This document shows positions 1 to 6,568 of a stretch of DNA of 9,764 bases, one piece after another. A program made the translations under genes and the position numbers. The stretch is from Thiohalobacter sp. (GTDB lineage: Bacteria > Pseudomonadota > Gammaproteobacteria > DSM-19610): the NCBI GenBank assembly GCA_027080445.1, contig JALWRY010000006.1, positions 1-9,764 on the forward strand, in the 5' to 3' direction. Numbering within the stretch: the stretch's first letter is position 1; the number at the start of each line of letters is the position of its first letter. Under the pieces are notes generated by a model. The model was not told where the DNA came from. It saw nothing but the letters and a program-made list of their open reading frames with translations, and ran no database searches.

Positions 1-90
1 ACGGGCACTCTCGCACCAATGAAGCGTCGGCCTTCCCTCACGGTTAGCCACAGCCTAAACTATCGCAGCCGACAGTTCTTCCCCGATTCG

Positions 91-126
91 TCACCGCGCA
101 GCGGGGTGAGTTGCTCGCAATGACGG
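91..126. repeat. Degenerate REP-like repeat half downstream of the reductase gene
   Basis: The 14 bases GCTCGCAATGACGG at 113-126 are identical to 4734-4747, the outer end of the palindromic element described there. Immediately to the left, TCACC (91-95) and GGTGA (105-109) form a small imperfect hairpin. This lies just after the reductase stop codon, a usual place for REP-type sequences. A weaker partial resemblance (CTCGCACCAATGAAGCG) lies near the left edge. The unit is incomplete, so confidence is moderate. Confidence 0.5.
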
Positions 127-134
127 AGAATGAA

Positions 135-1082
135 TTAATCGGCGCTTTCCTGAATCCGCCAGCCGGGTGTTTTCAACAAACCTTCCCTGAGCGTAATGCG
201 CGGTTGCCAGTCGAGCAGCGCGCTGATGGCGTCACTGTCACACACCCAGTCCGGGTGACGTAGTTCGCGTAGCTTTCCCGGCGTCAGCATAGGCGCATGA
301 CCCAGACCGGGCGACAGACGCGCATTCAGCCAGGCAGGAATATCCAGCAACAGCGAGGGAATTTCTATCGGCCTGACCCGGCGCTGGCATAATTCAGACA
401 CGACCTGACAGACCTCGTTCCAGTCATAGCCGCCCTCACGGTTATCGTGCAGCGTGAATATGCCCGACGCTACATCATTCCGTTCCAGCCAGGTACTTAC
501 CACGCTCGCAATATCGTCCACGTAGATCATCGAAAAGCGTGACGTGGTTTTACCGGGAACGGGCGCGAAGCCTTTCGCCATGGCGCGAAACAACGGCAGC
601 ATTTCGCGATCACCCGGGCCGTAAACGGCCGGCGGGCGCAATGCCAGCCAGTTCAGCTTACCCGCCTGTTGTTCCAGCAGCTGCTCACCACGGCGTTTAC
701 TGTCGGCATAGAACGACAAACCCGGTTCACGCGCGGCAAGTGACGACAGGACAAAAAGTCGTGGCGGAGCAACAGCGCCCTGTACCGCTTTCAGGAGCCT
801 GGCGAGACCTTCCACATTAACCTTGTCGAAATCCTGCCGGCTGGCGCCCCGTACGACACCGGCACAGTGAATCACCGCACAGGCGCCATCGACAAGACGG
901 GCCAGCGCGGCTTCATCCTGGAGGTCACCACGGACAACCTCGGCCTCGATATGATTGAGTAATGCTGCGTTTGATGCGGGACGCATCAACAGGCGCAGGC
1001 GCCAGCCCCTGGCGTGCAGATGCCGGCAGATGCTGCGGCCGATGAAACCGCTGGCGCCGGTAATCGCGATATGTCCCGACAT
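135..1082 (-). CDS. NAD(P)-dependent epimerase/dehydratase family reductase (candidate ceramide reductase, CerR-like)
   Basis: This is an extended short-chain dehydrogenase/reductase of 315 residues, a normal length for the family. The N-terminus carries the Rossmann dinucleotide motif TGASGFIG (residues 8-15). An acidic GDL follows the second strand, then HCAGVV, then SS at 113-114 and a catalytic YADSK (Tyr125, Lys129), followed by LRPPAVYGPGD as in NAD-dependent epimerases. I chose the ATG at 1082 because a GAGG Shine-Dalgarno-like sequence lies about 6 nt upstream; a GTG at 1088 in the same frame has no such support. The gene lies downstream of the acyl-AMP ligase on the same strand, with a hairpin between them. 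Epimerase-type reductases next to an acyl-ACP synthetase are known in bacterial ceramide clusters, where they reduce the 3-keto group of oxidised ceramide. That role is inferred from context. A sugar-nucleotide or sterol-type substrate remains possible. The enzyme class is secure, the substrate is not. Confidence 0.88.
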   Translation of the reverse strand: MSGHIAITGASGFIGRSICRHLHARGWRLRLLMRPASNAALLNHIEAEVVRGDLQDEAALARLVDGACAVIHCAGVVRGASRQDFDKVNVEGLARLLKAVQGAVAPPRLFVLSSLAAREPGLSFYADSKRRGEQLLEQQAGKLNWLALRPPAVYGPGDREMLPLFRAMAKGFAPVPGKTTSRFSMIYVDDIASVVSTWLERNDVASGIFTLHDNREGGYDWNEVCQVVSELCQRRVRPIEIPSLLLDIPAWLNARLSPGLGHAPMLTPGKLRELRHPDWVCDSDAISALLDWQPRITLREGLLKTPGWRIQESAD

Positions 1083-1116
1083 CAACACCTCAGTCCGGAA
1101 GAACGTTTACCCCTGA

Positions 1117-1150
1117 AACAAAATAACCGGCCTGAGCCGGTTATTTTGTT
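1117..1150 (-). terminator. Perfect 15-bp hairpin terminator between ligase and reductase genes
   Basis: Bases 1117-1131 pair perfectly with 1136-1150 around a CTGA loop. The GC-rich top (CCGGC/GCCGG) sits on an A/T-rich base, so the minus-strand transcript has a stem ending in a U-rich tract (TTATTTTGTTTC), the form of an intrinsic terminator. It starts 20 nt after the ligase stop codon and ends only 34 nt before the reductase ATG. Being nearly symmetric, it could act on both strands. It may fully separate the two genes or act as a partial attenuator. Confidence 0.8.
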
Positions 1151-1170
1151 GATACTGCAATGCCTGCAAA

Positions 1171-3006
1171 TCAAATGGAGCCCTGTTTCAACTCCCGTTC
1201 TTCAGCTATCGATGCAGCACGGGTCAGATTGTTGATGTCATGCGACTCGATAAAGTTCTGACGCGCTTTTGACCGCGACAGTTTACCGGACGAGGTGCGC
1301 GGCAGGGTATGCAACGGCACCAGTTCAACAAAGACATCGATACCCAGTTCCATGTGTACCAGCCGATTCAGGCGATCGCTCAGGTCCGCCCGCTTGACCG
1401 GGTCAGACTCACGGCACTGCACGACCAGCACACAGATCTCGTCATTGTCAGGACCCGGCACGGAGAACGCCAGCGCATCGCCAAGCCGGACTTCCTGCTG
1501 ATGTTCAGCCAGATACTCCAGATCCTGCGGCCAGATGTTACGGCCGTTAATAATGATCAGGTCCTTCTTGCGACCGGTAATAATCAGGCTGCCATTCACA
1601 CGATAGCCAATGTCACCGGTGTTCAGCCAACCGTCTTCGGAAAGACAGGCCGCTGTTTCTTCCGGCGCATTGAAGTACCCGGACATGACACTCGGACCAC
1701 GCACGTAAATTGAACCACTCAAGCGATCCGACAGCACCTTGCCAGTTTCATCACGAATCTCTACCTCGTAGTCCGGCAGCGGCTGCCCGCAATCCACGAA
1801 GCAACGTGCCCGGCCGGGATTCTCGCAGAGGTGAATCGGCAAGGCTTCCTGGTGATCGGAGTGATGATCGCCATCCACGCAGTCCGTCGAATGCCCCTCG
1901 AACAAGGGCGCAAAACTGATCGCCAGCGAACACTCGGCCATGCCGTAACAGGCCAGGAATGCCTTTTCGTTGAAACCGGCCGGGGCCAGCGCCTTGGCAA
2001 AGCGCGTCAGGGTTTCGGAACGGATCATCTCCGCACCCACACCGGCAACACGCCAGTTGCTGAGGTCATACTTGATGGCCTCGCCAGGACGCAGTCGACG
2101 GGTACACAGCTCGTAACCGAACGGAGGACCGAAGGAGATCGTCGCCTTCGTCTGTGTCATCAGGTTCAGCCACTGGCGAGGACGCATGGCGAACTCGCGG
2201 GTATCGAGATAGTCGACAGAAATCTGTGAAGCCACCGGGACCAGCACCAGGCCAACCAGCCCCATGTCATGGTAGAACGGGAGCCAGGAGAAACAACGGT
2301 CACCGGGACCGATACGCACACCATGACGAATGATGCCCGCCAGGTTGCTCATGACCGCAGCCTGCTCGATCACGACACCACGCGGGAAACGTGTGCTGCC
2401 CGAGGTGTACTGGATGTAGGAGATATCGCCCGGCTGCACAGGCTGGAATTCAATATCGGCTTCCGGCAAGGCATCGAAAACTTCAGGCGAGCCGATCAGC
2501 TTCAGGCCCAGGCCTTCTCCCGCTTCTTCAAGGAACGAAGCATAGCCTTCCGGCGCCATGGCGATTGACGCCATGCTGCTTTCCAGCAAACCACGCAACT
2601 GGGTGACGTAGATTGTGTGGCCGCCGAGGTTCACGGATGCCGGAAGGGACACGGGAATCAGCCCGGCATACTGGCAAGCAAAGAAGAACCTCAGAAAATC
2701 CGGGTTGGTTTCTGCTACCAGTGCAACACGGTCGCCTTTTTGCAAGCCCATGCCAAGCAGTTTGCGCGCCAGCACACGGGAAGCCTCACGCAGCTCGGCG
2801 TAAGGCAGTGTTGCATACAGCTTCCCTCTACCCGTGTAGAAGTTTGCGCCGGTATCGCCTTGCGCCGCATAATCGAGTGCGTCAGGCAGAGTAGCGAAAT
2901 CAGCGGCACGAAACGGCAAATTGTGTAATGTTGGTGTCGATTCTGCGCCCAAAAGTCTTTTCCCTTTGAGGATTTGGTGAATGGTTCCGGTCAGTGACAG
3001 GAACAC
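1171..3006 (-). CDS. Fatty acyl-AMP ligase / acyl-ACP synthetase (FAAL-type, AasR-like candidate)
   Basis: This 611-residue member of the ANL adenylating superfamily should activate a fatty acid with ATP to acyl-AMP and pass it to an acyl carrier protein or CoA. Visible motifs in order: P-loop YTSGSTRFPRG (200-210), WLPFYHDMGLVG (241-252, typical of fatty acyl-AMP ligases), CYGMAE (353-358), GWLNTGDIGY (459-468), GRKKDLIIINGRNIWPQD (478-495) and the C-terminal SSGKLSRSK with the catalytic Lys575. The CGQPLPDYEVEIRD segment near 406 also fits FAALs, which usually donate to carrier proteins. The start is a GTG; an in-frame TGA lies five codons upstream and no ATG intervenes. A TTG near residue 19 is an alternative, since the first 35 or so residues are not conserved. 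The next gene on the strand is an epimerase-type reductase, an arrangement like bacterial sphingolipid loci where a dedicated synthetase charges a special carrier protein for serine palmitoyltransferase. No carrier protein gene is in the window, so the partner is unknown. Confidence 0.92.
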   Translation of the reverse strand: MFLSLTGTIHQILKGKRLLGAESTPTLHNLPFRAADFATLPDALDYAAQGDTGANFYTGRGKLYATLPYAELREASRVLARKLLGMGLQKGDRVALVAETNPDFLRFFFACQYAGLIPVSLPASVNLGGHTIYVTQLRGLLESSMASIAMAPEGYASFLEEAGEGLGLKLIGSPEVFDALPEADIEFQPVQPGDISYIQYTSGSTRFPRGVVIEQAAVMSNLAGIIRHGVRIGPGDRCFSWLPFYHDMGLVGLVLVPVASQISVDYLDTREFAMRPRQWLNLMTQTKATISFGPPFGYELCTRRLRPGEAIKYDLSNWRVAGVGAEMIRSETLTRFAKALAPAGFNEKAFLACYGMAECSLAISFAPLFEGHSTDCVDGDHHSDHQEALPIHLCENPGRARCFVDCGQPLPDYEVEIRDETGKVLSDRLSGSIYVRGPSVMSGYFNAPEETAACLSEDGWLNTGDIGYRVNGSLIITGRKKDLIIINGRNIWPQDLEYLAEHQQEVRLGDALAFSVPGPDNDEICVLVVQCRESDPVKRADLSDRLNRLVHMELGIDVFVELVPLHTLPRTSSGKLSRSKARQNFIESHDINNLTRAASIAEERELKQGSI

Positions 3007-3271
3007 CCCAAAAAAGTTTCAGTCATGACCAACCGGGAAGCGCTGCGGCCGCAGTACACAGAAACACGTCATACTGCCAACTCCGCCTACTCACCGTTGT
3101 TTTTTCACAACAACAGTATCTGCGCTTTAACGTCCAGCTAGCCGGTTGTGGATTATTCCTACAATAGGAAGAAAACACAATACTTTTTCAACGTTTTTTC
3201 GGCACTTGTTAGGCTTATTTCAAAAATGTCGTCAAACTGCGACAGAAATAATACAACAATTCCTGTGAAAC

Positions 3272-3287
3272 CCTGCAAATCCGCAGG
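3272..3287. repeat. Small hairpin upstream of the acyltransferase gene
   Basis: CCTGC (3272-3276) pairs with GCAGG (3283-3287) across a six-base loop. The stem can extend to AAC/GTT with one bulged C. It is the first of three closely spaced hairpins in the leader region of the plus-strand gene. Confidence 0.4.
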
Positions 3288-3331
3288 TTACACTCGCCAA
3301 ACAAATACCGTGTGAACACATAGCAAAATCC

Positions 3332-3365
3332 GGGCCATGTAAATGGCCCTGTTCGCAAGCGCGAA
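3332..3365. promoter_or_regulatory. Tandem hairpins in the acyltransferase leader region
   Basis: GGGCCAT (3332-3338) pairs perfectly with ATGGCCC (3343-3349) around a GTAA loop. Two bases later, TTCGC (3352-3356) pairs with GCGAA (3361-3365) around AAGC. A TATAGA sequence follows at 3367. Such stacked short palindromes about 80 nt before the start codon could be an operator for a dimeric regulator or structure in the mRNA leader. No U-run follows, so a plain intrinsic terminator is unlikely. I cannot tell which of these it is. Confidence 0.4.
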
Positions 3366-3442
3366 GTATAGATTTCCCTCCATGAAGAAAACGTGATGGA
3401 AACCACATTCTTACCCGCTAGCCGCATCCTGGACAGCCCGGT

Positions 3443-4633
3443 ATGATCAGCATCCCGACCCCCAACCCGCGAGACGTTATGCCAGCTGACAAGGATGCCC
3501 TCGATGTTCGTCCTGTAGATGATGACGCCCGGCTAAAGGATTTTATTCATCTCCCCTGGTCTATCTACTACAACGACCCTAACTGGGTTCCGCCCTTACT
3601 GATCGAACAGAAACAGCGCTATAGCCGCAAAAACCCCTTTCTTGAACATGCACGCTGGCAAGGCTGGGTGGCCTACCGTGCAGGTAAACCCGTCGGGCGT
3701 ATCAGCGCGCAAATCGACCCGCTGTACCTCGAACGTTACACAGACCGCACCGGTCACTTCGGCAGCCTGGAAGCCGAAAATGACCCGGCCATTTTCACCG
3801 GCCTGTTTCAGGCGGCAGAAGCCTGGCTGGCCCGCGAAGGCATGACACACGTCACCGGCCCGTTCACCCTGTCCATCAACGAGGAGGCCGGCCTGTTGAT
3901 CGACGGGTTTGATACACCACCCCGCATCATGATGGGGCACAATCCGCCCTGGTACAGTGCGCATATCGAAGCCTGTGGCTTCACACCCGCACGCGACCTG
4001 CTGGCTTACCACCAGCCACCCTCCTATGAATTTTCACCCAAGGTAAAACGCTTGCTGGAACGCCTGTCCGGACAGATACACATACGCCAGCTTAACCGCA
4101 AGGCGCTCGACAGTGAGCTGGAAATACTGCGCCATATTTTCAACGATGCCTGGTCGGAGAACTGGGGGTTTGTACCCTTCACCAAAGCAGAGTTCCAGGA
4201 AGTTGGCAAGGCGATGACGCTGCTACTGGATGATGACTTTGTACAGATTGCCGAGGTCGACGGGGAACCTGCCGCCATGATTATCGGCCTGCCCGATATC
4301 AACCAGGCGATCCAGGACCTGAATGGTCGCCTGTTACCTTTTGGCTGGTTAAAACTGCTGTGGCGCATCAAGGTCCGTTACCCGACCCGGGCGCGCATAC
4401 CGCTGATGGGCGTATTGAAGAAATACCACCAGACAAGACTGGGGCCGGCGCTGGCCTTTGCCGTTACCGAGGCATTGAGAGAACCGTTTGTGCGTCGCGG
4501 CATTGAAGATGTGGAAATGTCGTGGATACTCGACAACAATCAGGCCATGCGCAATATCATTGAGCAGCTGGGTGGTGTCGAATACAAGCGTTACCGGCTG
4601 TATGAAAAACAACTTGGGAGCGGTACAGATTAA
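3443..4633 (+). CDS. YghO-like GNAT-fold N-acyltransferase (candidate bacterial ceramide synthase)
   Basis: This 396-residue protein resembles the YghO-type family of large, two-lobed GNAT-related proteins. The N-terminal lobe has WSIYYNDPNWVPP (39-51), NPFLEHA (64-70), VGRISAQID (84-92) and GPFTLSINEEAGLLIDGF (139-156). The C-terminal lobe has DAWSENWGFVPFT (235-247), LMGVLKKYHQTRLG (321-334), and the ending MSWILDNNQAMRNIIEQLGG (359-378) followed by YKRYRLYEK (381-389). Members of this family occur in bacterial sphingolipid clusters, and to my recollection one is the Caulobacter ceramide synthase, which N-acylates the long-chain base. Together with the neighbouring ligase and reductase this makes acyl transfer to an amine plausible, but the substrate is inferred. 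The start may be the ATG at 3443 or Met13 at 3479; neither has a strong ribosome binding site, and conservation begins after residue 18. The gene is divergent from the ligase and followed by a palindromic repeat. Confidence 0.85.
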   Translation: MISIPTPNPRDVMPADKDALDVRPVDDDARLKDFIHLPWSIYYNDPNWVPPLLIEQKQRYSRKNPFLEHARWQGWVAYRAGKPVGRISAQIDPLYLERYTDRTGHFGSLEAENDPAIFTGLFQAAEAWLAREGMTHVTGPFTLSINEEAGLLIDGFDTPPRIMMGHNPPWYSAHIEACGFTPARDLLAYHQPPSYEFSPKVKRLLERLSGQIHIRQLNRKALDSELEILRHIFNDAWSENWGFVPFTKAEFQEVGKAMTLLLDDDFVQIAEVDGEPAAMIIGLPDINQAIQDLNGRLLPFGWLKLLWRIKVRYPTRARIPLMGVLKKYHQTRLGPALAFAVTEALREPFVRRGIEDVEMSWILDNNQAMRNIIEQLGGVEYKRYRLYEKQLGSGTD

Positions 4634-4660
4634 GACCCCACTGACCTATGGCCATACATG

Positions 4661-4747
4661 CGTCATTGCGAGGAGCGTAGCGACGTGGCAATCTCAGATC
4701 AACTACTACCGAGTGATGAGATTGCCGCGCTACGCTCGCAATGACGG
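4661..4747. repeat. REP/MITE-like palindromic repeat element
   Basis: Two arms face each other: the left (4661-4696) begins CGTCATTGCGAG and ends GGCAATCTCA; the right (4717-4746) is close to its reverse complement, with a short indel in the middle. Each arm is also a small palindrome, with ATTGC at one end and GCAAT at the other (4665-4669 with 4688-4692 on the left) and an inner CGT/ACG stem. The GTCATTGCGAG...GGCAATCT pattern is a widespread interspersed bacterial repeat type. I see no flanking target duplication. It fills most of the 132-bp gap between the acyltransferase and nucleotidyltransferase genes, so it could affect stability or termination of that transcript. Confidence 0.75.
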
Positions 4748-4765
4748 TTTTCGTCTACGCATTTC

Positions 4766-5560
4766 ATGACTGATACCCGCTTCACCGCCATCATCCTCGC
4801 GGCCGACCGCAACCGTGATGACCCGCTGATACGCCACGCCGGGGTTTGCAGCAAGGCGCTGGTTGAAATCGACCACCAGCCGATGATCGAACGCGTCATC
4901 GATGCACTGGCCCACAGTCAGCGGGTCAGTAACATCGTACTGTCAGGGCCGGCCAGACCCTGCCTCGAAAGCGCCACCACACTGATGTCGCTTGTCGACA
5001 AGGGCGAAGTACGCTGGATGGAACCCGCCAACAGCCCGGCCAGCAGCGCCTACCAGGTCCTGCAGCAATTACCGGAAGACCAGCCGGTGATGATCACCAC
5101 GGCAGACCACCCGCTGCTGCGCCCGGACATCATCGATGACTTTCTCGAACGCGCCTGCGCCAGCGGCGCCGATGTGGTGGCCGGGGTCACCACCATCGAC
5201 GCCATCCACGGGAAATTTCCCGGGGCGCGTAAAACCGTTATGCGTTTCAGCGACAACGGCTATTGCGGCTGCAACCTGTTTGCGTTTCTGTCACCACGCT
5301 CACACCGCGTGGCCAACGCCTGGCGCACGGTGGAGAAACAACGCAAAAACCCGCTGTATATCGTGCGTCAACTGGGACTCGGCTCGGTGCTGCGTTACAG
5401 CCTGGGACTGTTGAAAATGGAAACGGCGGCCCAACGTCTGTCGACAAAGCTTCGTGTAGACATCAAACCGGTGCTGCTGCCCTTCCCGGAGGCCGCTATC
5501 GATGTCGATACCGTCGAGGATCAACGCTTTGTCGAGTCGATTCTCGGCGCCGACAGGTGA
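4766..5560 (+). CDS. MobA/GlmU-like NTP transferase domain protein (nucleotidyltransferase)
   Basis: This 264-residue protein has the layout of an NTP_transf_3 (MobA-like) nucleotidyltransferase, which joins a nucleotide to a phosphorylated small molecule. The opening AIILAADRNRDDPL (8-21) stands where the usual LAAGxGxR loop is found, followed by Lys30 in SKALVEI and the helix PMIERVIDAL. TTADHPLL (111-118) supplies the metal-binding Asp114, and the C-terminal DVDTVEDQRFVE matches the end of these domains. The glycine-poor signature loop is unusual. No membrane segment or Shine-Dalgarno sequence is evident; the ATG lies 18 bases after the palindromic repeat. Among lipid genes it could make the activated headgroup donor. 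I recall a cytidylyltransferase acting on phosphoglycerate in Caulobacter ceramide headgroup synthesis, which would be an analogous role, but orthology cannot be shown here. Its 3' end overlaps the convergent phosphoesterase gene by 40 bases. Confidence 0.85.
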   Translation: MTDTRFTAIILAADRNRDDPLIRHAGVCSKALVEIDHQPMIERVIDALAHSQRVSNIVLSGPARPCLESATTLMSLVDKGEVRWMEPANSPASSAYQVLQQLPEDQPVMITTADHPLLRPDIIDDFLERACASGADVVAGVTTIDAIHGKFPGARKTVMRFSDNGYCGCNLFAFLSPRSHRVANAWRTVEKQRKNPLYIVRQLGLGSVLRYSLGLLKMETAAQRLSTKLRVDIKPVLLPFPEAAIDVDTVEDQRFVESILGADR

Positions 5561-6483
5561 TACGCATGTTGCAGCGTGAAGGCATGCTGTTCACGCTGAT
5601 AGCCACGCGCACGCACTTCAATACGCCAGTGGTCCCCGTCCGGTCGCACGTCATACAGGTAGTACTGCGCCGCGCGTCCCGGCTTGCGGCCTACGGCAGA
5701 CGCTGAGGGAATGCCGAACACCGGAATATCCCCGCCTTCCCGTTTTATCCTGTCCTGCATGGCGCGATGGCTGTGACCGTGCAGGATCAGCTCTGCGCCA
5801 CAGTCCGCCAGCACCTCACCCAGCGCCACCGTATCCCTGAGACGCTTGCGCCATTTCTCTGTCCCTGTACCCGGCGGGTGGTGCAGCAACACAACACGAA
5901 ACAGACCCTGCGAACCCGTCTCCCGTAATATCGCCGACAGGCGCGACAACTGTGCCGCGCCCAGGCTTCCGGTGGCAAAAAAAGGCGCTGTCGCCACCGC
6001 GCTCGACAAACCGATCAGCGCGACACCGTTACGGATACGCAGGCTGGGAAACAGAGTGTCCCTGCCGGTCGCCGCCACACCTTCCGGCAGCTTGTCCGAA
6101 CGCATCCACGGCTCCCAGAGCGCAAAAGTATTCGACCAGGCATGCCGGGCGTAGGCGTCATGATTGCCGGGAATGACCGTGACATCCCCCCCCTCACCCA
6201 GTCGCTCCAGCCAGTGACGCGCCTGGCTAAATTCCTCCGGCAGGCCAATCTGGGTCAGGTCGCCGGTTACCACCACGTGATCGGGATGCATGCGACGCAA
6301 GTCGTCCACCAGCGCATCCAGCACTTCGCTGCGATGTTCGGCACGGCGGTTGTGCCGCCAGGACAGATAACCCAGCACTCGCTTGCTCAACAGCTGGTGC
6401 CAGCGCACCGCGTCGAGTGAGGTGAGATGCGGATCGGAGAGCTGCGCAAAACACAGGCCGGATGGTGTTGTGACGGTATTCAT
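5521..6483 (-). CDS. Calcineurin-like metallophosphoesterase
   Basis: This 320-residue protein has the full metal-ligand set of the calcineurin-like phosphoesterase superfamily: LSDPHL (Asp17, His19), VTGDLTQ (Asp75), PGNHDAY (Asn107, His108), LLHHPP (His201-His202) and LHGHSHR (His237, His239). It should therefore bind two metal ions and hydrolyse a phosphomono- or phosphodiester. There is no signal peptide or membrane segment, so a cytoplasmic location is likely. The family covers cAMP phosphodiesterases, UDP-diacylglucosamine hydrolases and many uncharacterised enzymes, and the sequence alone does not choose. Sitting between a nucleotidyltransferase and a lipid kinase, it may remove a phosphate from a lipid or nucleotide-linked intermediate, which is inference. 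The ATG at 6483 gives the expected short N-terminus before the first motif; no clear ribosome binding site precedes it. It is divergent from the lipid kinase and overlaps the tail of the nucleotidyltransferase gene. Confidence 0.93.
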   Translation of the reverse strand: MNTVTTPSGLCFAQLSDPHLTSLDAVRWHQLLSKRVLGYLSWRHNRRAEHRSEVLDALVDDLRRMHPDHVVVTGDLTQIGLPEEFSQARHWLERLGEGGDVTVIPGNHDAYARHAWSNTFALWEPWMRSDKLPEGVAATGRDTLFPSLRIRNGVALIGLSSAVATAPFFATGSLGAAQLSRLSAILRETGSQGLFRVVLLHHPPGTGTEKWRKRLRDTVALGEVLADCGAELILHGHSHRAMQDRIKREGGDIPVFGIPSASAVGRKPGRAAQYYLYDVRPDGDHWRIEVRARGYQREQHAFTLQHAYHLSAPRIDSTKR

Positions 6484-6499
6484 GAAGGAAAATTATGTG

Positions 6500-6548
6500 G
6501 AGGTACTTATCCCGGGTTTACTGGGTTAATATGCCCGTATAGTACCTC
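6500..6548. promoter_or_regulatory. Divergent promoter region with 8-bp inverted repeat
   Basis: The 85-bp gap between the divergent phosphoesterase and kinase genes holds a perfect inverted repeat, GAGGTACT (6500-6507) and AGTACCTC (6541-6548), 33 bases apart. A plus-strand promoter is possible with TTTACT (6517-6522) and TATAGT (6538-6543), although the 15-base spacer is short. The right arm overlaps the end of that -10 box, which would suit an operator or looping site. The repeat could also be chance. Confidence 0.35.
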
Positions 6549-6568
6549 ATTCAGACCGACAAACACCC

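Larger units (their letters stand above)
3007..3442. other. Long AT-rich divergent intergenic region
   Basis: This 436-bp gap separates the divergent ligase and acyltransferase genes and is clearly richer in A and T than its surroundings, especially 3095-3270. It must hold promoters for both directions, but I see no convincing -35/-10 pair. It contains a GTTGT/ACAAC inverted repeat (3096-3100 with 3107-3111) and three hairpins nearer the plus-strand gene, listed separately. A 70-codon minus-strand reading frame inside it (3215-3427) has no family resemblance or ribosome binding site and I do not count it as a gene. Confidence 0.6.

Noticed and set aside
1309..1713. A 134-codon plus-strand frame opposite the acyl-AMP ligase
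   Set aside because: It lies wholly antisense to a gene with complete ANL-family motifs and shows no family features of its own.
3215..3427. A 70-codon minus-strand reading frame in the divergent intergenic region
   Set aside because: It is rich in Cys, Tyr and Phe as expected from translated AT-rich noncoding DNA, has no recognisable motif or ribosome binding site, and overlaps the palindromes of the leader region.
4661..4747. CRISPR repeat or intrinsic terminator as explanation for the inverted arms
   Set aside because: There are only two arms in opposite orientation with no regular spacers, and no U-run follows either arm. A REP/MITE-like element fits better.
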